Source: Maribacter polysaccharolyticus (GTDB lineage Bacteria; Bacteroidota; Bacteroidia; Flavobacteriales; Flavobacteriaceae). From it: a stretch of DNA of 64,000 nt. Shown piece by piece: positions 53,424-62,254 of this stretch. The stretch is from NCBI RefSeq assembly GCF_028882255.1, contig NZ_JARBUY010000004.1:322328-386327 (forward strand), given 5' to 3'. The position numbers and the translations under genes were made by a program. The stretch's first letter is position 1. Each line of letters opens with the position of its first letter. The notes below the pieces were generated by a model that had not been told where the DNA came from, ran no database searches, and saw only the letters and a list, made by a program, of their open reading frames with translations.

Positions 53424-54302
53424 ATGAGCAGATCTTTTGAAAGATACCAAAAACGAAAATTAATTTCCTCATATTTCTCTGTGGTCTTAAGTATTGGCCT
53501 GGTACTTTTTCTTTTGGGCATTTTGGGCTTATTGGTCTTGAACACTAAAAAAATGGCAGATCATTTCAAGGAACAGATCACCATCTCTGTCTTCTTAAAG
53601 GAAAATGCCAAAGAGGTGGAAATCGATCAGTTACAGAAAAGTTTGGCCATGGCCGAATATACCAAAACGGCCATTTACGTTTCCAAAGAAGAGGCCGCGG
53701 AAAAGCATAGTGCGGAAATCGGGGAGAATTTCATCGATTTTCTAGGGTACAACCCTTTAAAAAACTCCATCGACGTGCAATTGAATGCCGATTTTGTTTC
53801 CCCTGAACAAATTGAGGAAATCGCCACTGAAATCTCCAAAAAGAATTATGTCGACGAAGTAAGCTATGACAAACCCTTGGTAGGCCTGCTTAGTGACAAT
53901 GTGAAAAAAATCAGTTTTTGGATCCTTATCGCAAGTGCCATTTTTACCTTCATAGCGGTTTTGCTCATCAACAGCTCCATTAGATTGTCTATCTACTCCA
54001 AACGCTTTATCATAAAAACCATGCAAATGGTGGGGGCCACCAAAATCTTTATTCGAAGGCCTTTTATCTGGACCAATATTAAGTTGGGTATATTGGGTGC
54101 CCTTATCGCCATGATGGGCCTTGGCGGGGTATTGTTGTACTTGGACAGCAATTTTGCCGAATTCAACCTTCTTCAAAATAGCAGTATGCTCATTATACTG
54201 TTTGTAGGTGTTTTTGTTCTGGGTGTGTTGATCTCATCGATAAGTACCTATTTTGCCACACAACGCTTCTTGAACCTTAGGACCGACGAACTATATTATT
54301 GA
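53424..54302 (+). CDS. ftsX: Cell-division protein FtsX (permease-like)
   Basis: A 292-residue inner-membrane protein with the FtsX layout: one N-terminal helix (about 20-42), an extracytoplasmic domain (about 45-165) and three helices in the C-terminal half (FWILIASAIFTFIAVLL near 172, the next near 220, the last near 265). FtsX, with the ATPase FtsE, controls peptidoglycan hydrolases at the septum. FtsE is not next to it, which is usual in Bacteroidota. First gene of the ftsX-DUF3098-uppP-truB neighbourhood. Confidence 0.92.
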   Translation: MSRSFERYQKRKLISSYFSVVLSIGLVLFLLGILGLLVLNTKKMADHFKEQITISVFLKENAKEVEIDQLQKSLAMAEYTKTAIYVSKEEAAEKHSAEIGENFIDFLGYNPLKNSIDVQLNADFVSPEQIEEIATEISKKNYVDEVSYDKPLVGLLSDNVKKISFWILIASAIFTFIAVLLINSSIRLSIYSKRFIIKTMQMVGATKIFIRRPFIWTNIKLGILGALIAMMGLGGVLLYLDSNFAEFNLLQNSSMLIILFVGVFVLGVLISSISTYFATQRFLNLRTDELYY

Positions 54303-54428
54303 TGGGAATCCATAGGTCATTTACCACAAAATACTGATTCCCAAGGTGGCCAAGCCATTTAAAAGCGCCTATAAATGTAATAAAAGCATAAAATCGTGGT
54401 TAATTAAAAATAATAGGTCCGACTTCAT

Positions 54429-54436
54429 TAAATTTG
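54429..54436 (+). promoter_or_regulatory. -7 box (TAAATTTG) 4 bases before the DUF3098 start
   Basis: TAAATTTG at 54429-54436 is followed by CGAC and then the ATG at 54441, the same layout as before the SDR gene (37069-37081). No good -33 element was found. If used, the transcript would be leaderless. Confidence 0.4.
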
Positions 54437-54440
54437 CGAC

Positions 54441-54710
54441 ATGGCTAAAAAGCAAAATAATCTTAATGGACAAGCTGTAAAGCATGAATTCATATTCCAT
54501 AAGAAGAATTATATGTTCATGTTCATTGGTATTGCCTGTATGGCTTTAGGGTTTATACTTATGGCCGGAGGTGGCAGCGACGATCCCAATGTCTTTAATG
54601 CGGACATCTATAATTTTCGTAGAATCCGACTGGCCCCTTCCTTGGTGTTGATCGGTCTGGGAATTGAAATTTATGCCATTTTGTTGAATCCCCATAAGAA
54701 AAAAAAATAA
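54441..54710 (+). CDS. DUF3098 small membrane protein
   Basis: An 89-residue protein with two hydrophobic helices (MFMFIGIACMALGFILMAGG near 26-45 and LAPSLVLIGLGIEIYAILL near 63-81) and the DUF3098 pattern FHKKNY before the first helix. In Flavobacteriia it always lies between ftsX and uppP. The function is unknown. It ends directly before the TTG start of uppP, with no gap. Confidence 0.92.
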   Translation: MAKKQNNLNGQAVKHEFIFHKKNYMFMFIGIACMALGFILMAGGGSDDPNVFNADIYNFRRIRLAPSLVLIGLGIEIYAILLNPHKKKK

Positions 54711-55505
54711 TTGGAAACCTTTGACGCAATTATCCTTGGAATTATCCAGGGTCTTACCGAATTTCTTCCAGTATCATCCAGTGGACATTTGGAACTCGGA
54801 AAAGCCATATTGGGGGACCACTCGGTACCTGAAGAAAGTTTATTATTCACCGTCGTACTCCATTTTGCAACAGCCTTAAGTACTATTGTGGTATTCCGAA
54901 AGGATGTTTGGGAGATCATAAGCGGCCTCTTTCAATTTAAATATAATGAGGAAACCCGATTTTCCTTGAAAATCATTATTTCAATGCTTCCTGCAGTAGC
55001 CATCGGCCTGTTTTTCGAAGATCAATTGGAGGCTTTTTTCGGGGGTGATATACGGTTTGTCGGCTTCATGCTTTTAGTAACGGCCGTACTGCTCTATTTT
55101 GCCGATAGGGCCAAGGACACGAACAAAAAGGTGTCCTATAACAACGCATTTTTAGTCGGGATTTCACAGGCGATTGCCATGTTACCCGGTATCTCAAGAT
55201 CCGGCGCAACCATTTCCACCTCGGTGTTATTGGGTGTCGATAAAACAAAAGCCGCGCGCTTTTCATTCCTTATGGTGGTTCCGTTGATCATTGGTAAAAT
55301 GGCCAAGGATGTCCTCAGCGGGGAATTGAGCTTTGAAAGTGAGAACATCTTTGCCATGGGAGCGGGGTTTGGCGCTGCTTTTATTGCCGGATTGGCAGCT
55401 TGCACCTGGATGATTCAAATTGTAAAACAGAGCAAACTTACCTATTTTGCCATCTACTGCTTGATTGTAGGGCTTATCGCCATTGCTTATAGTTATTGGG
55501 GCTAA
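54711..55505 (+). CDS. uppP: Undecaprenyl-diphosphatase
   Basis: A 264-residue integral membrane phosphatase (BacA/UppP family) that recycles undecaprenyl diphosphate for cell-wall synthesis. Motifs are GLTEFLPVSSSGHLE near residue 14 and GISRSGATIST near 158, which hold catalytic Glu, Ser and Arg residues. The start codon is TTG, immediately after the DUF3098 stop, with no ATG nearby; the family N-terminus METFDAIILGIIQGLTEF begins there. The tight junction suggests translational coupling. Confidence 0.95.
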   Translation: METFDAIILGIIQGLTEFLPVSSSGHLELGKAILGDHSVPEESLLFTVVLHFATALSTIVVFRKDVWEIISGLFQFKYNEETRFSLKIIISMLPAVAIGLFFEDQLEAFFGGDIRFVGFMLLVTAVLLYFADRAKDTNKKVSYNNAFLVGISQAIAMLPGISRSGATISTSVLLGVDKTKAARFSFLMVVPLIIGKMAKDVLSGELSFESENIFAMGAGFGAAFIAGLAACTWMIQIVKQSKLTYFAIYCLIVGLIAIAYSYWG

Positions 55506-55549
55506 CGAGTGCTACCCCAAATTTTGAACAAACCCAAAAGGACCCTTTA

Positions 55550-56272
55550 ATGGAATCATTATCCAAAGAAGATTTTTTAGAAGGACAATTGCTTTTGATC
55601 GATAAGCCAATGGGCTGGTCATCGTTCCAAGCGGTCAACAAACTCAAATGGGCCATTCGAAAAAAATTCAAGCTAAAAAAAATCAAAATAGGCCATGCCG
55701 GTACTTTGGATCCATTGGCAACGGGACTACTATTGATCTGTACGGGTAAATTCACCAAGAAAATCAACGACCTGCAAGGACAGGTAAAAGAATACACAGG
55801 AACCATTACCCTGGGTGCCACCACACCTTCCTATGATCTGGAAACCGAAGTGGACCGTACGTTCCCTATAGACCATATCACCACCGCTTTGATCCACGAA
55901 ACCACGACAGCCTTCATTGGGGAAATCGAACAGGTACCCCCGGTATTCTCGGCCTTGAAAAAAGACGGCAAAAGGTTATATGAATATGCCCGGGAAGGGA
56001 AGGAAGTTGAAATCAAAAAACGGACCATAGAAATTTCGGAATTTGAAATCACGAAAATAAATTTACCCGAAATCGATTTCAGGGTAGTCTGTAGCAAAGG
56101 TACTTACATTCGTTCCTTAGCCCATGATTTTGGAAGGGCTTTACAGTCAGGAGGGCATTTATCTACCTTGAGAAGAACCAAAATAGGTGATTACAACGTA
56201 GATAATGCTACAGACCCCATCGAATTTGCCGAAATGCTGTTGGAACAAGGGGATGGAATGGACAAACAATAG
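55550..56272 (+). CDS. truB: tRNA pseudouridine(55) synthase
   Basis: A 240-residue enzyme that makes pseudouridine 55 in the T arm of tRNAs. The catalytic motif GHAGTLDPLATGLL contains Asp54; LLIDKPMGWSS is the N-terminal family motif and KGTYIRSLAHDFG near 185 the later one. Start chosen at 55550 (MESLSKEDFLEG); the frame also opens at 55496 within uppP. It has the short form without a long C-terminal PUA domain. Confidence 0.96.
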   Translation: MESLSKEDFLEGQLLLIDKPMGWSSFQAVNKLKWAIRKKFKLKKIKIGHAGTLDPLATGLLLICTGKFTKKINDLQGQVKEYTGTITLGATTPSYDLETEVDRTFPIDHITTALIHETTTAFIGEIEQVPPVFSALKKDGKRLYEYAREGKEVEIKKRTIEISEFEITKINLPEIDFRVVCSKGTYIRSLAHDFGRALQSGGHLSTLRRTKIGDYNVDNATDPIEFAEMLLEQGDGMDKQ

Positions 56273-56332
56273 GAAGAAACCCCATTTCGACGAACAATTA
56301 AAATATTTTACCAAAATCTTGGTTATAGCCTT

Positions 56333-57061
56333 ATGAACCTTAACCGTCATCAACTTTCTTTACTCATAACCGTATTGTCCATGGCCATTGTGGTCTTAGG
56401 GCTTTACAACATCCACCTGGGAGGTCAGCAAGAAGCGGATGAGTATATCGTTGAAATGGTTTTGGATGATGAAATACTTGAAGAACTGGACAAGGAAGAG
56501 GAAAAAACCTTGGAAGAACTTCAAAACCAAGACCCCATTAAAAGCCATATGGCCTATAACGAGACGGCAAAACCCAGTTTTGGAAATCCCGAACCCCTAA
56601 AAACCCTTGAGGAAATCGTAGCGGAAAGGGCCTTGAATGATTCCGAGGAAACTTCGGAATATGAAGGTGAAGACTCCGATTATGTGGCCAAAATCAAAGA
56701 ATTGGCCAGACAGCGGGAAGAGAACAAACAATTACTGGGCGAGCGGGAAGCCCAAAAAGAGCAACGCACCAATTTTCTGGCGGCCAGAAGAACATCGGTA
56801 TCCTATTCCCTTGTAGATAGAAACAATTATAAGTTACCCCCACCGATCTATACCTGTATCGAAGGCGGTAAAGTGGTCATCAACATTGAAGTAGATGCCA
56901 TAGGCAATGTTGTCAATGCCAGTTTCAACGAAAAAAGTTCCGGAACTTCCAACGGATGCCTTGTCGATAATGCCATAACCTACGCTCTAAAAGCCAAGTT
57001 CGACACCTCTTCCAAGGCCATGCAAAAAGGAACGATCACCTACCTATTCCAAGGAAAGTAA
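56333..57061 (+). CDS. TonB-like/energy-transducer-type protein of unknown function
   Basis: A 242-residue protein with a single N-terminal transmembrane helix (SLLITVLSMAIVVLGLYN, 9-26), a long acidic, coiled-coil-like region (about 45-140, rich in Glu and Lys) and a C-terminal domain that resembles the TonB C-terminal fold (GKVVINIEVDAIGNV near residue 184, then NAITYALKAKFD). It lacks the usual proline-rich spacer, so it is TonB-like rather than a confirmed TonB. It follows truB by 60 bases. Its 3' end overlaps the convergent thioredoxin-fold gene by 18 bases. Confidence 0.75.
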   Translation: MNLNRHQLSLLITVLSMAIVVLGLYNIHLGGQQEADEYIVEMVLDDEILEELDKEEEKTLEELQNQDPIKSHMAYNETAKPSFGNPEPLKTLEEIVAERALNDSEETSEYEGEDSDYVAKIKELARQREENKQLLGEREAQKEQRTNFLAARRTSVSYSLVDRNNYKLPPPIYTCIEGGKVVINIEVDAIGNVVNASFNEKSSGTSNGCLVDNAITYALKAKFDTSSKAMQKGTITYLFQGK

Positions 57062-57682
57062 CTCCAAAAGGTCTTGAAGCATATGCTGGCCTTTGTCCTT
57101 ATTATACCATATTTGTAGTTCTTCTTTAAACTCGGGTGTCAAGGCGCCGTGTTGGTTTTTATAATCCACAACCATTTGTTGGGCGACTTTAGGCCTGGAT
57201 CCCCATTCACCCAAAACCATTCCCGAGGTATCATCGATCATGACCAGTTTAGGGATACTCATGGCACCATGGGTCAAAAAGCGGTTCATGATGTCCAAGT
57301 TTTCATCCCTCAAGATTATTTTCAAGGTAACATCTTCATTCAATTCAGCCACCTTATTGATCATTGGTAAGGCCTGTGCAGCATCTCCGCACCAGCTCTC
57401 GGTCAAAACCAACCAGGTTACTTTTCTACCGCTAAAACCTTTAATTTTATCTTCGGTTTCTTTGTCTATTTTTAAAGTTTTGTCCAAACGCTTCATACGG
57501 CGTTGGTTCAGAAGTGTATAATTGACCCTATCTTCGGATACCTCGGGCCCTGTAGCCTTACCTTCTGTGGCCAAGCTATCCATTAGCAATCTATAATCCG
57601 CATACGATGTACCTTTAGCTATTCCTTCTTGTAACAACTCCTCTCTCGTCAGCTCCAATTTCCCTAAAACGTCTGTATTCAT
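57044..57682 (-). CDS. Thioredoxin-fold protein with single-Cys motif
   Basis: A 212-residue protein of the thioredoxin fold. The active-site region reads ESWCGDAAQALP near residue 94: only the first Cys of the CxxC is present, so it cannot do normal dithiol exchange but could form mixed disulfides. The next strand pair (LKIILRDENLDIMNRFL and SIPKLVMIDD) has the cis-Pro. No signal peptide. The frame extends to 57706, but MNTDVLGKLELT at 57682 matches related proteins. Confidence 0.85.
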   Translation of the reverse strand: MNTDVLGKLELTREELLQEGIAKGTSYADYRLLMDSLATEGKATGPEVSEDRVNYTLLNQRRMKRLDKTLKIDKETEDKIKGFSGRKVTWLVLTESWCGDAAQALPMINKVAELNEDVTLKIILRDENLDIMNRFLTHGAMSIPKLVMIDDTSGMVLGEWGSRPKVAQQMVVDYKNQHGALTPEFKEELQIWYNKDKGQHMLQDLLELLSLE

Positions 57683-57815
57683 AAGTATTGATTTTGAAAA
57701 CGGCAAATTTAACCATGAAACCCTTTTCTATCGGTAACATAGGTCACATTTGTAGTGATTTTTACTCCAACCTTACAATTATACGCCCTACGGATAACCA
57801 GATAGGGGCGATCGG

Positions 57816-59222
57816 TTATAAATTTTGTGGGTTTACGGCAAGACTTTTGAACAGTTTGGCCTTGGCGATGTAGTATTTGTTGCGTACTTCGATCTTTTTT
57901 AATTCAGCATCGATAAGTTTGCTTTCACGTGAATTGACCAAAAACAAGGAGCTTTCGCCAAAACTGAATTTCCGTTCTTCGGCCTCTAGAAGCGTCCCGT
58001 AATTCTGTACCATATCATTGATAAGTACATTTTGGGATTCGAAGGATTCCAATTCGCGATAAACGGAAACAATCTGGTTCTTGACCGCGATTTGGGTATT
58101 GTCCAATTCGTATTGTGCCGCTTCAAGTTTGAACTTGGCCAGTTTTAAATCGCCCCGTTCCTTTCTTAAAAACAGGGGCAGTTGAAAACTAAATCCGGCT
58201 TTATATTGGTTACTTTCGAAAGAATCTATGAGTTCGGGGGTTTCGGTAAGGAAATTATACTCCAGGTCGATCTTGGGCAACAATCGATTTGCCTTTAACC
58301 GTTTTTCTACCCGCAGGCCATCAATTTTGTAACCCAATGATTTTAACTTGGGGTGGTTATCAATCGTAAAATCATCAAGCGGTTTTCCCAAGATTTCGAA
58401 GGTCGTATCGATTTCCCCTTCAAGGGCCGTATCAGGTACCACATTGGATTGCAATTCGATGGGAATACCATTGTTCAACCATAAGAAATTTGAAAGTTCC
58501 AGGGCTTTTTTCATCAACCGCACCTTGGCCTGCTCCTGTCCCAAGGCCCTGGTTTGTACAACTATTTTTGCCTCCACGGTATCTATTGCGGCAATATCCC
58601 CGGCATAGGCACTGCTTTTTACCCCATTGAACCGAAACTTGGCATTTTCCAAATAGTTCTTATAAACCAACGCCTCGTTGTATGCCTTCAACCAATCGAA
58701 ATACGCCAAGGATGCATCATATAGTATTTGGTTCACAAGAAGGTCTCTATCGGCTTGGGACTGGTTTCTGAAATATTTGGCTTTTTTCAATGTGGCCATA
58801 CGATCATTGATCCAGAAACCTTGTCCGACAGACATAGAAACCCCTGCACTATATAACCCCTCGGAAGGAACGGTATTCTCCGGGTTTAAATACTCCCCTT
58901 CATTCTGTTCAAAATTACCTTTGAGTTCGATCCCGTACCATGTAGGAATCTTGAAAGTCGCATTCAGACGATCATAGTATTCCGTACCCTTGAATTTTTT
59001 CCGGTCATAATCCACTTCGATTTTAGGGTCGAAACCCCCTCTGGCCTTCATGAGTTTCGCCTGCCCCATTCCCAATTGCAGTTCGGCCTGTTTGGCTATG
59101 GGATGGTACTTTTTCACATAACCCAGGAATTCGTTAAACCTTAACACCACGGTGTCCTGTGCCTGACCTTGAAGGGATAGGCACCAAATAAAGCAAAGGA
59201 ATACAATGGTAATTCGCATCAC
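57816..59222 (-). CDS. TolC-family outer-membrane efflux protein
   Basis: A 468-residue outer-membrane factor. A signal peptide ends QGQAQ (about residue 22). The rest is alpha-helical coiled coil with beta stretches in the TolC pattern (LQLGMGQAKLMKARGGFDPKIEV near 42; the repeat AAQYELDNTQIAVKNQIVSVYRELESF near 390). It forms the trimeric exit duct. Its ATG overlaps the HlyD stop by one base, so it is the last gene of the tetR-ABC-hlyD-tolC operon. Confidence 0.9.
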   Translation of the reverse strand: MMRITIVFLCFIWCLSLQGQAQDTVVLRFNEFLGYVKKYHPIAKQAELQLGMGQAKLMKARGGFDPKIEVDYDRKKFKGTEYYDRLNATFKIPTWYGIELKGNFEQNEGEYLNPENTVPSEGLYSAGVSMSVGQGFWINDRMATLKKAKYFRNQSQADRDLLVNQILYDASLAYFDWLKAYNEALVYKNYLENAKFRFNGVKSSAYAGDIAAIDTVEAKIVVQTRALGQEQAKVRLMKKALELSNFLWLNNGIPIELQSNVVPDTALEGEIDTTFEILGKPLDDFTIDNHPKLKSLGYKIDGLRVEKRLKANRLLPKIDLEYNFLTETPELIDSFESNQYKAGFSFQLPLFLRKERGDLKLAKFKLEAAQYELDNTQIAVKNQIVSVYRELESFESQNVLINDMVQNYGTLLEAEERKFSFGESSLFLVNSRESKLIDAELKKIEVRNKYYIAKAKLFKSLAVNPQNL

Positions 59223-60574
59223 TATTTCTTTTTAGAATCCGATTGGACATTTTTGGGTTGGTAATAATTAGGAGGGAAACCGTTCAATTTCCGCCATAAC
59301 TCATAGAAAATCGGCACATCTTCCAAAAGGGCAAGGGTACGGGCACCAGAACCGACTCGGATCGCTTCGGGCCATGGTTGGTCCTCCGGATCCGGGGCCA
59401 GCAAAACCCTATACATACCGTTATCGCTAATATAGGTTTCTATAGCCACTACTTTACCCCCATAGGTACCATAAGATAGATTCGGCCATCCGCTGAAAAC
59501 GATGGAAGGCCAACCGTCGAATAGGATACGAACCTTTTCCCCTTGGTGCAACAAGGGTAAATCCAAAGGGGTGACATAGGTTTCCACTGCCTTGTCTATA
59601 TCGGAAGGCATAATGCCCACCAACCGATCACCTTCCTTAAAAGTTTCCCCAATACCCCCTTGAAGGGCCTTATTGATATACCCATTTTGGGGTGCGCGGA
59701 TATAATAAAGATCGTTCCGCATCCGATAATTGGTGAATTGGTTCTCTAATTTGGTCACTTGTGCTTCAGAATCGAATTGATTTGACCGTGCCGTGAACCT
59801 ATCGCTCTCTGCCTTGGATATTTTATCGGTATACGATGCCGAGACCCTACTTATTTCCACTTGGGCATTTATGATTTCATTTTTTGAAGCCAACAACTTA
59901 TTTTCTTGGGAGATCAATTTCGCTTGGGTTTCTTGAAGTTTCAACCGTTTTTCCTCCACATCGGATAGGGCTTTAAGACCCTCGGAATGCAATTGCACGA
60001 TACGATCGTATTGTCGCTGTGCAATTTCGATATTCGTCCGAGCCGCCTCAAGATCGATACTGTCGCTTTTTACCTTGAGTTTTGCCTGTAGCAATTTGTT
60101 CCTTGACTGTTCGAGTTTTAAGCCCCGTTCGTTGACAAGGGCAGCGATTTGATTGTCCAAGGACTTTACCTTGCCCTCATAAGAAGCGACCGAACCTTCC
60201 TTGGCTTTAATTTGAAGCCCGGTGCGTTCTACCAATCTCGGGTCGAAATATTCATTCTTAATTTCCGAGATAAAAAGAATGGTGTCGCCTTTCTTAACAT
60301 AATCACCTTCCTGTACATACCATTTCTCGATTCTTCCAGGAATGGGCGATTGTATGGTCTGAGGGCGTTGATCGGGCCTTAAGGTCGTTACGTACCCCGC
60401 GCTGTTGATACTCTGTGTCCATGGTAAAAAAAGGATGATAAGTCCGGCTATCGCAAACGCCATTAAAAACCGGTTAAAATGCTTATAATGTCTTTGATGG
60501 AAAACCTTTTTAGCCGAAGAAAACCGTTCCAAAGAAACCTTTTGATTCAATTTATTATGTGAAATATTCAACAT
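59222..60574 (-). CDS. HlyD-family periplasmic adaptor
   Basis: A 450-residue membrane-fusion protein with one N-terminal transmembrane helix (about 37-54, FLMAFAIAGLIILFLP), a barrel-sandwich/lipoyl half (SPIPGRIEKWYVQEGDYVKKG near residue 75, completed near 300 by RAPQNGYINK), a long coiled coil between (about 120-285) and a C-terminal beta domain. It bridges the ABC protein and TolC. The gene starts 1 base after the ABC stop and overlaps tolC by one base. Confidence 0.92.
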   Translation of the reverse strand: MLNISHNKLNQKVSLERFSSAKKVFHQRHYKHFNRFLMAFAIAGLIILFLPWTQSINSAGYVTTLRPDQRPQTIQSPIPGRIEKWYVQEGDYVKKGDTILFISEIKNEYFDPRLVERTGLQIKAKEGSVASYEGKVKSLDNQIAALVNERGLKLEQSRNKLLQAKLKVKSDSIDLEAARTNIEIAQRQYDRIVQLHSEGLKALSDVEEKRLKLQETQAKLISQENKLLASKNEIINAQVEISRVSASYTDKISKAESDRFTARSNQFDSEAQVTKLENQFTNYRMRNDLYYIRAPQNGYINKALQGGIGETFKEGDRLVGIMPSDIDKAVETYVTPLDLPLLHQGEKVRILFDGWPSIVFSGWPNLSYGTYGGKVVAIETYISDNGMYRVLLAPDPEDQPWPEAIRVGSGARTLALLEDVPIFYELWRKLNGFPPNYYQPKNVQSDSKKK

Positions 60575-60575
60575 A

Positions 60576-62249
60576 TCAGATTACTTTTTCATTGATTATG
60601 CTCCCTTTCTCCATAGTAACGACATGGTTACAACGTTCGGCCCAAAGCTTATTTTCACTTACCACGATTAAAGACCAACCGTTTTCGGGGTCACTTAAAA
60701 AGTCGATGATTTCAGTGACCTCTTCCTCATCGAATTGATCCAAGGGATCTTTTAAAAGGAGTAATTTCGGATTTCTTACGATACTCCGGGCCAAAACTAT
60801 TTTTTTGGCCACCGTAAACGGTATTTGTTGCCCTTCCGGATAAAGGATCGTTTGCAATCCTTGTGGTTGTTCCTTTACGAATTCGCTAAGCCCCATCTTA
60901 TTAATGACCCAATTTATCCGCTCTTGGGCAATGGAAGTGTCCCCAAATGTAATATTGTTAAGGATAGAACCCTCGAAAGGCAATTCCCCGGGCAAGGTAT
61001 GTCCTATTTGTGACCGATAAAGGTTGAGGTTCAAAGCCTTCAACGAATTTCCATTTACATATACCCCGCCCGAATCGGGTTCCAAAATACCCGATATGAT
61101 CCGGAGCAAGGTGGTTTTTAAAGAACCACTTTTACCATTGATGAGCATCCTGGAGTTAGGGGGTATCTTTAAACTTATATTATCGATGACCGTCTTTTGA
61201 CTTCCGGGAACTTTGTAGGAGACCTTCTCCAACTCCACGGAAAGGGGTTCGTTTTCCCCAAAGGAAATTTGACCCTCTTGGGATTCGAGTTCCTTATCCA
61301 CTACTTGGCCCAATTTCTCCAATGATGTTAAAAGGTCATAAAAAGTCTCCAATCCCAAGATCAGTTTTTCTACCGAACTAATGACCAAAAGAATAATGAT
61401 TTCCGCGGCAACAAACTGCCCAATGTTCATTTCCTGGTTTAAGACCAATAAGCCTCCGATCAAGAGCAGACCAGCCGTTACCAATACTTTGAACCCGATC
61501 ATCTGGATAAATTGCAATACGAGAATATTGAAATGGCTTTCCCTTGCTTTTAGGTATTCGGTGACCAATTCATCGTTCTTATCCAAGGCGTGGGATGTTT
61601 TCCCTGAAAGTTTAAAACTTACCATAGACCGCGCAACCTCCTGTAACCAATGGGCCACCTTGTATTTGTTTTTAGATTCGTTTAAGCTTGTATCCAGACC
61701 CTTTTGAGCCGTAAACTTGAACACCACATAGATCAATCCTATCAACAGAATGCCGTAAACAATAAAAAAGGGATGATAAAAGGAAAGCAATAGCAATCCC
61801 AAGATGATCTGCAACAAGGCCGCAGGAAAATCAATTAGGATTTTAGACAACCCTTTTTGTACCGTAAGGGTGTCAAAAAAACGGTTGGCCAATTCAGGCG
61901 GATAGTAATTGTTCAGTTCACTCATCTTTATTTTGGGAAACCTATAGGCAAACTCAAATGATGAACGTGTGAATATCTTCTGCTGTACGTTTTCAATAAT
62001 ACGGATCTGCATCAATTGCAATATGCCCCCAAAAGCGACTCCTATCGTTACCAAAACGACAAGGACTACCCATGAGGTACATATTTGGGCTCCTTGGATC
62101 AAATTAATGATCGCTTGTATCCCTAAAGGCAAGGAAAGATTAACCACTCCGGCAAAAATCGCATAATAGAAAATTTGAAAGATGTCCCTTTTATCCAATC
62201 GCAGCAACCCTATTAATCGTTGCCAAGAGGTCATTATGGTTTTGGCCAT
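60576..62249 (-). CDS. ABC-transporter-like protein with degenerate ATPase motifs
   Basis: A 557-residue fused permease-ATPase of the type I secretion/HlyB-like layout: six hydrophobic helices in about residues 25-310 and an ATPase-like domain from about 335. All ATPase motifs are changed: Walker A is GKSGSLKTT at 372-380 (third Gly is Leu377), the Q-loop region (about 415-421) reads IGHTLPG without Gln, the signature is PEGQQ at 471-475 instead of LSGGQ, Walker B ends LLLLKDP (496-502) with Lys/Asp instead of Asp/Glu, and no H-loop His is found near 531 (VVSEN). The protein may bind but probably not hydrolyse ATP normally, or it dimerises with an unknown active partner. The TetR, HlyD and TolC genes flank it. 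Confidence 0.88.
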   Translation of the reverse strand: MAKTIMTSWQRLIGLLRLDKRDIFQIFYYAIFAGVVNLSLPLGIQAIINLIQGAQICTSWVVLVVLVTIGVAFGGILQLMQIRIIENVQQKIFTRSSFEFAYRFPKIKMSELNNYYPPELANRFFDTLTVQKGLSKILIDFPAALLQIILGLLLLSFYHPFFIVYGILLIGLIYVVFKFTAQKGLDTSLNESKNKYKVAHWLQEVARSMVSFKLSGKTSHALDKNDELVTEYLKARESHFNILVLQFIQMIGFKVLVTAGLLLIGGLLVLNQEMNIGQFVAAEIIILLVISSVEKLILGLETFYDLLTSLEKLGQVVDKELESQEGQISFGENEPLSVELEKVSYKVPGSQKTVIDNISLKIPPNSRMLINGKSGSLKTTLLRIISGILEPDSGGVYVNGNSLKALNLNLYRSQIGHTLPGELPFEGSILNNITFGDTSIAQERINWVINKMGLSEFVKEQPQGLQTILYPEGQQIPFTVAKKIVLARSIVRNPKLLLLKDPLDQFDEEEVTEIIDFLSDPENGWSLIVVSENKLWAERCNHVVTMEKGSIINEKVI

Positions 62250-62254
62250 ACTAT

